From positions 1 to 5,908 of the forward strand of contig JAIELO010000406.1 of the NCBI GenBank assembly GCA_019752915.1: 5,908 nt of DNA, read 5' to 3'. The DNA is from Burkholderiaceae bacterium (GTDB lineage Bacteria > Pseudomonadota > Gammaproteobacteria > Burkholderiales > Burkholderiaceae_D). The position numbers were made by a program, and so were the translations under genes. Shown here piece after piece: positions 1 through 5,769 of the stretch (positions within the stretch are counted from its first letter, which is position 1; each line of letters begins with the position of its first letter). The notes beneath the pieces are model-generated. The model had not been told where the DNA came from. It did no database searches and saw only the letters and a list, made by a program, of their open reading frames with translations.

Positions 1-373
1 TCCGTTCAGCCAGGTCGGCTACCTGCAGGCGCAGCAATTCCGCGCCTGCCGCCTGGTGGTGGACACCGGCATGCACGCGATGAAGTGGACCCGCCAGCAG
101 GCGATCAACTTCCTGGTCGAGAACACCGGCCGCGGCGTGCTGGCGATGACCAGCGAGATCGACCGCTACACGGTGTCGCCGGGCCAGGCATGCGGCTACA
201 AGATGGGCCACAACGAAATCCTGCGCCAGCGCGAACGCGCCCGCACAGCACTGGGCAGCCGCTTCGATCTGGCCAGTTTCAACGATGCGCTGGTCAAGAG
301 CTGCGGCGTACCACTGACGGTGCTGCCGACCGTGGTCGATCGCTACATCGCCGGCGCCCGCGCCAGCGCTTAA
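1..373 (+). CDS. DUF885-family protein, C-terminal end (partial)
   Basis: An open frame enters from the left edge (first full codon at base 2) and ends at TAA 371-373, giving the last 123 residues. The fragment resembles the end of DUF885 proteins: a helix with GYLQAQQFRACRLVVDTGMH, then WTRQQAINFLVENT, then an S-E-I-D-R-Y...PGQA-YK-G segment, and finally a FDLASFNDALVKSCGVPLTVL helix pair before a short tail. DUF885 proteins are about 550-620 residue, largely helical and often secreted. They are related to gluzincin metallopeptidases through an HExxH-type motif, which would lie upstream of this window, so catalytic competence cannot be judged. An internal GTG at 56 is only a codon inside the gene, not a start. 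Family assignment is from recognition of the conserved C-terminal pattern; substrate is unknown. Confidence 0.8.
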   Translation, partial: PFSQVGYLQAQQFRACRLVVDTGMHAMKWTRQQAINFLVENTGRGVLAMTSEIDRYTVSPGQACGYKMGHNEILRQRERARTALGSRFDLASFNDALVKSCGVPLTVLPTVVDRYIAGARASA

Positions 374-442
374 CTTGAGGTTCTCCCGCCGCAGCGCTGC
401 CCGGGCTAAGGCTCGCGGCCCGTGCGGCGTCTTCACCGTTGA

Positions 443-1369
443 ATGAGTATGCAGGAAAAACCAGCCCTCCCCGAACTTGATCGCCTGCCGCCGCGCGTGC
501 TGGAAGCCGAAGCGGCCGCGCCGGAAACGGCGGCCGCGCGCCAGCTGGCGCGCGGCCAGCGCGATGCTGCAGTACGCGGCGTGAGCTCGATCGAAGCGAT
601 GCGCGCCGCCGTCCAGCGCGCCACCAGCGTGCTGCCCACGATCAGCGCCGTACCGCGTCATGGCGTGCTCGATGCGGCGCAGTTCCGCGCACTGGCCGCA
701 CAGGGACAACCGTTTCTGATGACCGGACTGGTGAGTCGCTGGCCACTTTGCCAGCTCACGCAGCAAGTACTGCGCGACCAATACAGCCAGATGCCGGTGC
801 GCGCCCGCGTCGGCGATTACATCAACACCGCCTTTGCGCCCGATCGCGCCATGGCCGACATGCGCATGGGCGAGTATCTGGACCTGATCGATGCGGGCGA
901 CTACGCGCTGCCGCCGTATCTGGGCAATCTGGAACTGCGCGAATTGAACCGGCTGTGCCACTGGCCGGTCTACTTCGACAAAATGGGGCCGCCGCGTTTC
1001 TGGATCGGCCCGGCCGGCACCATCACCCCGCTGCACGCCGACTACGACGACAATATCTTCGCGCAGATCTGGGGCCGCAAGCGCATCATGCTGGCGCCGC
1101 CCCACCACGAACCCTACCTGTATCCGAAGCCCGCCAACGAGATCCTGATCGGTTCACCGTTCGATGCCGAAGCACCCGACTACCAGCGCTACCCGCTGGC
1201 GCGTCAGGCTAGCCTGATCGAGTGCCTGGTCGAAGCCGGCGAGCTACTGTACATCCCGGCCGGCTGGTACCACCAGGTGCATGCGCTATCGTTCTCGCTG
1301 TCGTCCAACCGCTGGGCGCGCGCCATGCCGCTGGTGCTCAGCCACGACGATCAGGGCGTGCGCGCCTGA
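443..1369 (+). CDS. Cupin_8/JmjC-like Fe(II)/2-oxoglutarate oxygenase
   Basis: A 308-residue protein with an Ala/Arg-rich N-terminal part (about 1-65) followed by a cupin_8/JmjC-type double-stranded beta-helix (about 85-295). The metal site is visible: H198-A-D200 in the TPLHADYDDN segment, and the distal H277 in PAGWYHQV. K213 in IFAQIWGRKRIML sits where FIH uses K214 to bind the 2-oxoglutarate carboxylate, and FIH's own iron ligands (H199, D201, H279) have almost the same spacing. All residues for an active dioxygenase are therefore present, and a protein or peptide hydroxylase is the natural guess. The substrate cannot be read from the sequence. The start is ATG 443; a second ATG lies at 449. 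Neither has a good Shine-Dalgarno site, so the exact start is open by two codons. It follows the DUF885 gene by 69 bases with no convincing terminator between, so co-transcription is possible but unproven. Confidence 0.85.
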   Translation: MSMQEKPALPELDRLPPRVLEAEAAAPETAAARQLARGQRDAAVRGVSSIEAMRAAVQRATSVLPTISAVPRHGVLDAAQFRALAAQGQPFLMTGLVSRWPLCQLTQQVLRDQYSQMPVRARVGDYINTAFAPDRAMADMRMGEYLDLIDAGDYALPPYLGNLELRELNRLCHWPVYFDKMGPPRFWIGPAGTITPLHADYDDNIFAQIWGRKRIMLAPPHHEPYLYPKPANEILIGSPFDAEAPDYQRYPLARQASLIECLVEAGELLYIPAGWYHQVHALSFSLSSNRWARAMPLVLSHDDQGVRA

Positions 1370-1454
1370 AGCGCCATGTAACACAGCAGTGCTGGTGCAG
1401 CGCCGGTTTTTATTGTAAGCTACGCTCTTTGCAAGCTGGCCAAAAGCCAAGGCC

Positions 1455-1541
1455 GTATCGGGAGAGCCTGTAGCGAACCCGTCTTCCTACAGCGCCGAAG
1501 GAGCAACCGCCCCGGAAACTCTCAGGCAAAAGGACCGATAC
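1455..1541 (+). ncRNA. Glycine riboswitch aptamer I
   Basis: The P1 stem pairs GTATCGG (1455-1461) with CCGATAC (1535-1541), 7 Watson-Crick pairs. P2-type pairing joins GAGAG (1462-1466) and CTCTC (1519-1523). A peripheral hairpin pairs CTGTAG (1468-1473) with CTACAG (1487-1492). The conserved core CGCCGAAGGAGCAACC starts at 1493. The 3' core CTCTCAGGCAAAAGGACC is close to the family consensus, so this aptamer looks fully functional. Confidence 0.93.
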
Positions 1542-1552
1542 CGCATTTCAAA

Positions 1553-1651
1553 CTCTGAAGAGCAGCCGGGCTAGCCGTCGCCCGCTGCACCGAAGGAGCA
1601 AGCGACGTCGCTATCCGTGGCCGTTGTGAATCTCTCAGGTCCCGAACAGAG
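1553..1651 (+). ncRNA. Glycine riboswitch aptamer II
   Basis: P1 pairs CTCTG (1553-1557) with CAGAG (1647-1651). A long peripheral stem pairs GCAGC-c-GGG (1562-1570) with CCCGCTGC (1581-1588), with one bulged C. The core CACCGAAGGAGCAA begins at about 1588, and the 3' core AATCTCTCAGGTCCC lies at 1629-1643. P1 is short. Its 5' strand lies in a segment complementary to the Shine-Dalgarno region at 1700-1706, which makes this aptamer the probable link to the expression platform. Confidence 0.92.
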
Positions 1652-1700
1652 GGGGTGTCGATCCGCATGTTGCGTGTCGATCCTACCCTTTGACGTGTCT

Positions 1701-1704
1701 GGAG
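1701..1704 (+). promoter_or_regulatory. Shine-Dalgarno site of the FAD dehydrogenase gene
   Basis: GGAG lies 6 bases before ATG 1711 and fixes that start rather than an in-frame TTG at 1690, which would add seven unlikely residues ahead of the dinucleotide-binding strand. The bases 1700-1706 can pair with 1551-1557 in the riboswitch (5 Watson-Crick pairs plus 2 G-U), so its accessibility may depend on glycine. Confidence 0.75.
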
Positions 1705-1710
1705 TTCAGC

Positions 1711-2976
1711 ATGAAAAGTATCGCCATCATCGGCGCCGGCATTACCGGCGTGACCACCGCTTACGCCCTAGCCCGTCGCGGCTTCAAAGTCACCGTACTG
1801 GAACGTCACCGCTACGCCGCCATGGAAACCTCGTATGCCAACGGCGGCCAGCTATCGGCCTCGAACGCGGAAGTCTGGAACCATACCAGCACCATTCTGA
1901 AGGGCTTGAAATGGATGCTGAAGAGCGACGCACCGCTGCTGGTCAACCCGAAACCAAGCTGGCACAAACTGTCATGGTTTGGCGAATTCATCGCCGCCAT
2001 TCCCCGCTACGAAGCCAACACCATCGCCACGGCAAAACAGGCGGTGGCAGCGCGCCAGCACCTGTTTAGCTGGGCCGAACAGGAAGGTATCGCGTTCGAC
2101 CTGAAGCGGCAAGGCATCCTGCACATCTACCGCGACAAGGCCGGCTTCGAGCATGCTGGTGCCGTCAGCCGTTTGCTGGCACAGGGCGGACTGCCGCGCC
2201 GCGCCGTCACGCCCGACGAAATGCGCGCCATCGAGCCGACGCTGGCCGGACAGTACTATGGCGGCTATTACACCGACAGCGACAGCAGCGGCGACATCCA
2301 CAAATTCACCACCGGGCTGGCGCAGGCAGCCAGCCGTCTGGGTGTGACGCTGCGCTACGACCAGCAGATCAGCGCCGTACAGGCCGATGGCAACGGCGCC
2401 ACCATCCGCATCGAACACGAAGGCCGTAGCAGCAGCGAACATTATGATGCCGTGGTGGTGTGCGCCGGCGTCGCCAGTCGCGCGCTGGCAGCAACGCTGG
2501 GCGACCGGGTCAACGTCTATCCTGTCAAAGGCTATTCGATCACCGTGCACCTGAACGACGAGGCCAGCCGCGCGGCCGCGCCCAATGTCAGCCTGCTGGA
2601 CGACGCCACCAAACTGGTGAGCAGCCGCTTTGGCGCCGACCGCTTCCGCGTCGCCGGCACCGCCGAATTCAATGGTTACAACCGCGATATCCGTGCCGAC
2701 CGCATTGCCCCGCTGGTCGACTGGGTGCAGCAATGCTTCCCGGGCGTCAGCACCCGCAACATCACGCCGTGGGCTGGCTTGCGCCCGATGATGCCGGACC
2801 TGATGCCCCGCGTCGGACGGGGCAAAATCCCCACCGTGTTCTACAACACCGGCCATGGCCATCTGGGCTGGACGCTGTCCGCTGCCACGGCCGATATGAT
2901 TGCCGACACGGTGCTCGCCGCACTGGGCTCGCCAGCGGCCACAATTGCCACGACACAGGCCTTGAAATTGGCGTAA
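1711..2976 (+). CDS. FAD-dependent D-amino acid dehydrogenase (DadA/DAO family)
   Basis: A 421-residue flavoprotein starting KSIAIIGAGITG. The Rossmann motif GxGxxG is G8-A-G-I-T-G13, and the acidic E31 at the end of the second strand would bind the FAD ribose. ETSYANGGQLS (39-49) is the flavin-contacting segment typical of DadA. YPVKGYSIT, GLRPMMPD (356-363) and NTGHGHLGWT (379-388) are further DadA hallmarks, and the length matches DadA (about 430) better than ThiO glycine oxidase (about 370). The known family reaction is oxidative deamination of D-amino acids to 2-oxo acids and ammonia, passing electrons to the respiratory chain at the inner membrane. The glycine riboswitch in its leader argues that glycine is the inducer and perhaps the substrate, which makes a paralogue specialised for glycine plausible. 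No frameshift or missing motif is seen. It is probably co-transcribed with the next gene. Confidence 0.9.
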   Translation: MKSIAIIGAGITGVTTAYALARRGFKVTVLERHRYAAMETSYANGGQLSASNAEVWNHTSTILKGLKWMLKSDAPLLVNPKPSWHKLSWFGEFIAAIPRYEANTIATAKQAVAARQHLFSWAEQEGIAFDLKRQGILHIYRDKAGFEHAGAVSRLLAQGGLPRRAVTPDEMRAIEPTLAGQYYGGYYTDSDSSGDIHKFTTGLAQAASRLGVTLRYDQQISAVQADGNGATIRIEHEGRSSSEHYDAVVVCAGVASRALAATLGDRVNVYPVKGYSITVHLNDEASRAAAPNVSLLDDATKLVSSRFGADRFRVAGTAEFNGYNRDIRADRIAPLVDWVQQCFPGVSTRNITPWAGLRPMMPDLMPRVGRGKIPTVFYNTGHGHLGWTLSAATADMIADTVLAALGSPAATIATTQALKLA

Positions 2977-3006
2977 ACTGCCACCAACTGAGGGCTATTG
3001 CTAACT

Positions 3007-3010
3007 GGAG
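3007..3010 (+). promoter_or_regulatory. Shine-Dalgarno site of the TPR protein gene
   Basis: GGAG lies 7 bases before ATG 3018. It supports that start, which is directly followed by a classical signal peptide. A long open frame in the same phase runs back into the dehydrogenase gene but lacks any sensible upstream start. Confidence 0.7.
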
Positions 3011-3017
3011 AACTAAC

Positions 3018-3986
3018 ATGACGGCAAAATCTTTCGCACGTTCGACTTTACTTTCCTGCGCCATGGCCAGCGCGCTGGCACTGTCCGCGCCGGCATACGC
3101 GGCGGAACCGACCATCCACGACGTCTATGTAGCTGCCGAGGCCGGCAAATACACGGAAGCGCAAGCCATGATGGATCAGGTGCTGAAAGCCCACCCGAAC
3201 AGCGCCACCGCGCACTTTGTGGAAGCGGAACTGCTCGCCAAACAGGGTAAGTTCGTTCAGGCACAGGCCGAACTGGCAGTGGCCGAACGCCTCGCTCCGG
3301 GGCTGCCCAAAGTCGACCCGAAAGCGCTGAGCAAGCTGCGCACTTTGCTGGTCGAAGGCCAGAAGCCGCGCAGCAGCTACGCCCAGACCCCGGCGCGCAG
3401 TGACAGCAATTACAGCAACAGCAATTACGGCGCGCCCAAGAGCAGCGGCATCCCCTGGGGCACCGTGCTGATTCTGGGAGCTGGCCTGCTCGGCTTCATC
3501 TGGCTAGCGACGCGCTTCATGGCACGCCGCAATCAGGATGCGCAAGGCCTGCAGTCGTCCGGCCAGTACTCGCCGGGCGGCGTGGGTCCCGGTGCTGCTC
3601 CCGGCTACGCGCCGGGCGCTGCCTATCCACAGCAAGGCTATCCGCAACCGGGCTATGGCCAGCCCGGTTACGGTCAGCCGCAAGCTGGCCCGACCATGGG
3701 CTCGCGCATCATGGGTGGTCTGGCGACCGGTGCCGCAGTCGGTGCCGGTATTGTTGCCGGCGAAGCGCTGGCACGCCAGTTCACCGGCGGTAGCCACGAC
3801 AGCGGCGGCAGCCACGATACCGGCAGCAGCCAGCCACGTAACGACATTGTCTACGATGACCCGGGCCGTGACGAACTGCTGCGCCGCGACGACATGGGCG
3901 GCAACGACTTCGGCGTCAGCGGCGGCTGGGATGATGGCGCTAGCGGCGGTAGTGGCGGCGACAGCGGCGGCGGCGACTGGGATTAA
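3018..3986 (+). CDS. Exported TPR membrane protein with Gly/Pro/Tyr-rich tail
   Basis: A 322-residue protein of unknown function. Residues 1-28 form a signal peptide (basic start, hydrophobic core, APAYA-A cleavage site). Residues 33-60 and 63-94 read as two tetratricopeptide repeats (AGKYTEAQAMMDQVLKAHP; QGKFVQAQAELAVAERLAP). A Ser/Asn/Tyr linker (about 118-143) leads to a membrane helix at 145-167 followed by RFMARR. By the positive-inside rule the TPR part is periplasmic and the tail cytoplasmic. The tail holds GYPQPGYGQPGYGQPQ repeats (207-222), a glycine-zipper segment (G234, G238, G242, G244, G248), S-H-D repeats (259-267) and an acidic Gly-rich end finishing GGGDWD. Only 41 bases separate it from the dehydrogenase gene and a terminator follows, so both are probably in the riboswitch-controlled transcript. 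TPRs suggest a protein-protein role; a specific function cannot be stated. Confidence 0.88.
   Translation: MTAKSFARSTLLSCAMASALALSAPAYAAEPTIHDVYVAAEAGKYTEAQAMMDQVLKAHPNSATAHFVEAELLAKQGKFVQAQAELAVAERLAPGLPKVDPKALSKLRTLLVEGQKPRSSYAQTPARSDSNYSNSNYGAPKSSGIPWGTVLILGAGLLGFIWLATRFMARRNQDAQGLQSSGQYSPGGVGPGAAPGYAPGAAYPQQGYPQPGYGQPGYGQPQAGPTMGSRIMGGLATGAAVGAGIVAGEALARQFTGGSHDSGGSHDTGSSQPRNDIVYDDPGRDELLRRDDMGGNDFGVSGGWDDGASGGSGGDSGGGDWD
3633..3683 (+). repeat. In-gene tandem repeat encoding PGYGQ-type units
   Basis: Within the TPR protein gene these bases encode QGYPQPGYGQPGYGQPQ, about three imperfect GY-x-Q-P units. Synonymous codons differ between units (GGCTAT / GGTTAC, CAG / CAA), so the protein repeat has been kept while the DNA diverged. 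Such Pro/Gly/Tyr runs are usually disordered. Confidence 0.6.
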
Positions 3987-4017
3987 TTGCGCACCACACA
4001 CCATCGACAGCACTCGC

Positions 4018-4045
4018 AAGAGCGGCCACTGGCCGCTCTTTTTTT
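4018..4045 (+). terminator. Rho-independent terminator
   Basis: A perfect stem pairs AAGAGCGGCC (4018-4027) with GGCCGCTCTT (4031-4040) around a 3-base ACT loop, followed by an uninterrupted T-run to 4045. It lies 31 bases after the stop of the TPR gene and ends the riboswitch-dehydrogenase-TPR unit. In the reverse orientation the stem lacks a T-tract, so it acts on + strand transcripts only. Confidence 0.95.
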
Positions 4046-4053
4046 GCGCGCCG

Positions 4054-4079
4054 CGCGTCAGCCTCAGTTTCCTGACGCG
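4054..4079. repeat. Inverted repeat just after the terminator
   Basis: CGCGTCAG (4054-4061) and CTGACGCG (4072-4079) are perfect 8-base inverted arms around a 10-base loop. There is no T-run on either side in a terminator-like position. It could be an RNA hairpin, a protein-binding palindrome or a REP-like unit; only one copy is seen in the window. Confidence 0.5.
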
Positions 4080-4197
4080 GCGCCAGCGCCTTGCCCTGCC
4101 AGCACGTCCGGCGCTAACACTGGATTCATAAACGATGCTGCTGTGACTTGCAGACCCGCCATTTGTGTAGCATTCACGTCAGCATTTCCGCTAATGC

Positions 4198-4227
4198 TTG
4201 TGCAGGCATTCAGGACTTGGGCATAAT
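4198..4227 (+). promoter_or_regulatory. Possible sigma70-type promoter for the serine hydrolase gene
   Basis: CATAAT (4222-4227) matches five of six bases of the -10 consensus. TTGTGC (4198-4203) keeps the TTG of a -35 box with an 18-base spacer. It sits in the AT-richer part of the intergenic region and would give a leader of about 145 bases before ATG 4381. The -35 match is weak, so this is tentative. Confidence 0.3.
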
Positions 4228-4380
4228 CATTGCGGCTGAAACGATCATGACGCCCTGTGATTCCTGACGCCAGCGCAGTCTGCCTTGCCGGGCGCACTAT
4301 CACGCGGGCGGCATGGCGCCTGCGCCGCTTATTTCACTTTGCCGCGCAATCTGGCGGCGCCATTCCGGACTAGCCTGTCA

Positions 4381-5769
4381 ATGTCAAAGCTCCTCCAACG
4401 CAGCGCCATCGCCACCCTGTTAGTGCTCGGCGGCAGCACCTTAGCACTGATGCTGCACCCGCCCGAACTGATCCGCGTCGGCGCCAACTATGGCGCCAAG
4501 ATGGTGTGTTCCAACGTCTTTATCGCCGGCCGCGACCCGCAGGCGGTGCTGGCCGACGATGTGCAGGCGCCCGGCCATCCCGTTCTGAAACTGCTACGCG
4601 TGCAGGTCGACCGCGAACAGCAGACGGTGCGTGCCAATCTGCTCGGCTTGTTTGGTAAAGGGCTGGCCGTGTACCGCCCCGGCACCGGTTGCGCCGTGGT
4701 GGCCGATGGTGACGTCGAACGCGCGCGCCAGTACCAGTTCACACCAGCGGAGCTGAAGCCGGCGCCTGTCGATGCCAGCTTCCCGCTCGGCGATGAAGGT
4801 ACCTTATTACTCCCACCCTTCCCACTGCTGTCGCAAACGCAGCTAACCGGCCCCGGCATGCGCGCCGTCGTGGTGCTGCACAAGGGCAAGCTGGTAGGCG
4901 AAATCTTTGGCGCGGGGTTTGACCAACGAACGCCGCTACTGGGCTGGTCGATGACCAAGACGGTAACTGCTGCCCTGATCGGCATCCAGATTGCTGACGG
5001 CAAACTGGCCATGACGCAGAACGGCTTCTGGCCCGACGCCAGCGATCCGCGTGCTGCCATCACACTGTCCCAGTTGATGGCGATGAGCAGCGGCCTGCAA
5101 TACAACGAAGGCTATGGCGATGTCTCCGATGTGACCCGCATGCTGTATCTGGAGCCGGATATGGCGCGCTACACGGCCGCCAAAGCGCTGCTGCGCGAGC
5201 CGGGCAGCGCCTGGAATTATTCCAGCGGCACCACCGTACTGCTGTCGCGCATCTGGCAGCGCGCGGCCGCCGGCGAGCGCGCGGCCACTAGTGCAGAGGT
5301 GCTGTCGCTGGCGCGGCGCCGCCTGTTCGCGCCACTCGGCATGCGCAGCGCGGTACTGGAAGCCGATGCGCGCGGCAATATGGTCGGTTCAAGTTATCTG
5401 TATGCCAGCGCGTATGACTGGGCGCGCTTCGGCCAGTTCCTGCTGCAAGATGGCGTCTGGGACGGCAAGCGCCTGCTGCCGGAAGGTTTTGTCAGCCAGA
5501 TGCAGCAAGTGGCGCCCGCTTCCGGCGGACAATACGCTCAGGGCCAGTTATGGCGCTGGGGCCCTGCCACCGCCAACGACGATCAGCGCAATCCCGATGC
5601 CGCCTTCCATCTGCCGCCCGACACCTACTGGCTGGAAGGCCATGATGGCCAGAGCATCGCCATCGTGCCGTCACGCGAACTGGTGGTGGTGCGTCTGGGG
5701 CTGACACCACGTCGCCTCAACTACCAGCCGCAGCCATTAGTAGCGGCCATCCTGAAAGCCTTGCCCTGA
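4381..5769 (+). CDS. Serine hydrolase, beta-lactamase / 6-aminohexanoate-dimer hydrolase type
   Basis: A 462-residue protein of the beta-lactamase-like (class C/DD-peptidase fold) serine hydrolases. The nucleophile motif SxxK is S190-M-T-K193. The second motif is Y280-S-S in WNYSSGTT, where classic enzymes have YxN. The third is H421-D-G423 in place of KTG, followed by the usual SIAIVPSRELVVVRLG strand. This combination is seen in NylB-like hydrolases and other non-lactamase members, so an amidase or esterase is more likely than antibiotic resistance. A hydrophobic N-terminal segment (7-25) with no clear cleavage site suggests a membrane anchor or uncleaved signal with a periplasmic catalytic domain. 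An extra N-terminal part (about 35-150) holds C43 and C104, a possible disulfide. ATG 4381 is chosen because it directly precedes the hydrophobic segment; the frame is open further upstream and the Shine-Dalgarno site is weak. The real substrate is unknown. Confidence 0.87.
   Translation: MSKLLQRSAIATLLVLGGSTLALMLHPPELIRVGANYGAKMVCSNVFIAGRDPQAVLADDVQAPGHPVLKLLRVQVDREQQTVRANLLGLFGKGLAVYRPGTGCAVVADGDVERARQYQFTPAELKPAPVDASFPLGDEGTLLLPPFPLLSQTQLTGPGMRAVVVLHKGKLVGEIFGAGFDQRTPLLGWSMTKTVTAALIGIQIADGKLAMTQNGFWPDASDPRAAITLSQLMAMSSGLQYNEGYGDVSDVTRMLYLEPDMARYTAAKALLREPGSAWNYSSGTTVLLSRIWQRAAAGERAATSAEVLSLARRRLFAPLGMRSAVLEADARGNMVGSSYLYASAYDWARFGQFLLQDGVWDGKRLLPEGFVSQMQQVAPASGGQYAQGQLWRWGPATANDDQRNPDAAFHLPPDTYWLEGHDGQSIAIVPSRELVVVRLGLTPRRLNYQPQPLVAAILKALP

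Larger units (their letters stand above)
1455..1651 (+). promoter_or_regulatory. Tandem glycine riboswitch (gcvT element)
   Basis: Two consecutive glycine aptamers lie in the 5' leader of the downstream FAD dehydrogenase gene. Both carry the hallmark core strings CCGAAGGAGCAA and CTCTCAGG of the gcvT riboswitch family, separated by an 11-base linker (1542-1552). Each has its own closing P1 stem. The element ends 59 bases before the ATG at 1711. No hairpin followed by a T-run lies between the element and the start codon, so control is more likely at translation than by termination. In known tandem glycine riboswitches glycine usually turns on genes for glycine cleavage, or affects transport; here the regulated gene is an amino acid oxidoreductase. 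The AT-richer stretch 1407-1420, before aptamer I, is the likeliest promoter location, but I see no clear -35/-10 pair. Confidence 0.95.
4046..4380. other. Intergenic region, lower GC, no convincing gene
   Basis: These 335 bases separate the terminator from the serine hydrolase gene. The middle (about 4110-4260) is visibly richer in A/T than the flanking genes. It contains the inverted repeat at 4054-4079 and a possible promoter at 4198-4227. A minus-strand frame (4303 to 4064, GTG start, 79 codons) has no Shine-Dalgarno site, near 50 percent G/C at third positions unlike the neighbours, and a sequence I do not recognise; I do not call it a gene. Confidence 0.6.

Noticed and set aside
387..426. 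GC-rich hairpin (GCCGC...GCGGC) between the DUF885 and JmjC-like genes
   Set aside because: Only five outer pairs with a poorly paired interior and no T-tract; expected by chance at this GC content.
1380..1411. Possible terminator after the JmjC-like gene (CACAGC-AGT-GCTGGTG followed later by TTTTT)
   Set aside because: The stem is short with a bulge, and the T-run starts about 10 bases after the stem, so it does not have the form of an intrinsic terminator.
1972..2862. 296-codon minus-strand open frame inside the dehydrogenase gene
   Set aside because: It lies wholly antisense to a gene with clear family motifs; long antisense frames are common in GC-rich genes, and its Ala/Val/Gly-rich product resembles no family.
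3048..3059. Lipobox-like LLSC at residues 11-14 of the TPR protein
   Set aside because: The hydrophobic stretch before Cys14 is too short for a lipoprotein signal, and a good signal peptidase I site (APAYA-A) lies downstream.
2460..3986. 508-codon frame that would extend the TPR protein far upstream
   Set aside because: The first 186 codons are an out-of-frame, Arg/Pro-rich reading of the dehydrogenase gene. The Shine-Dalgarno site and signal peptide fix the start at 3018.
3504..4019. 171-codon minus-strand frame opposite the TPR protein tail
   Set aside because: It is the antisense shadow of the Gly/Ser-rich repeats, giving a low-complexity Ala/Val/Thr product with no ribosome site.
4285..4380. 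32-residue N-terminal extension of the serine hydrolase from a TTG start
   Set aside because: The extension is Arg-rich, has no ribosome site and would place a signal/anchor segment internally; ATG 4381 is the better start.
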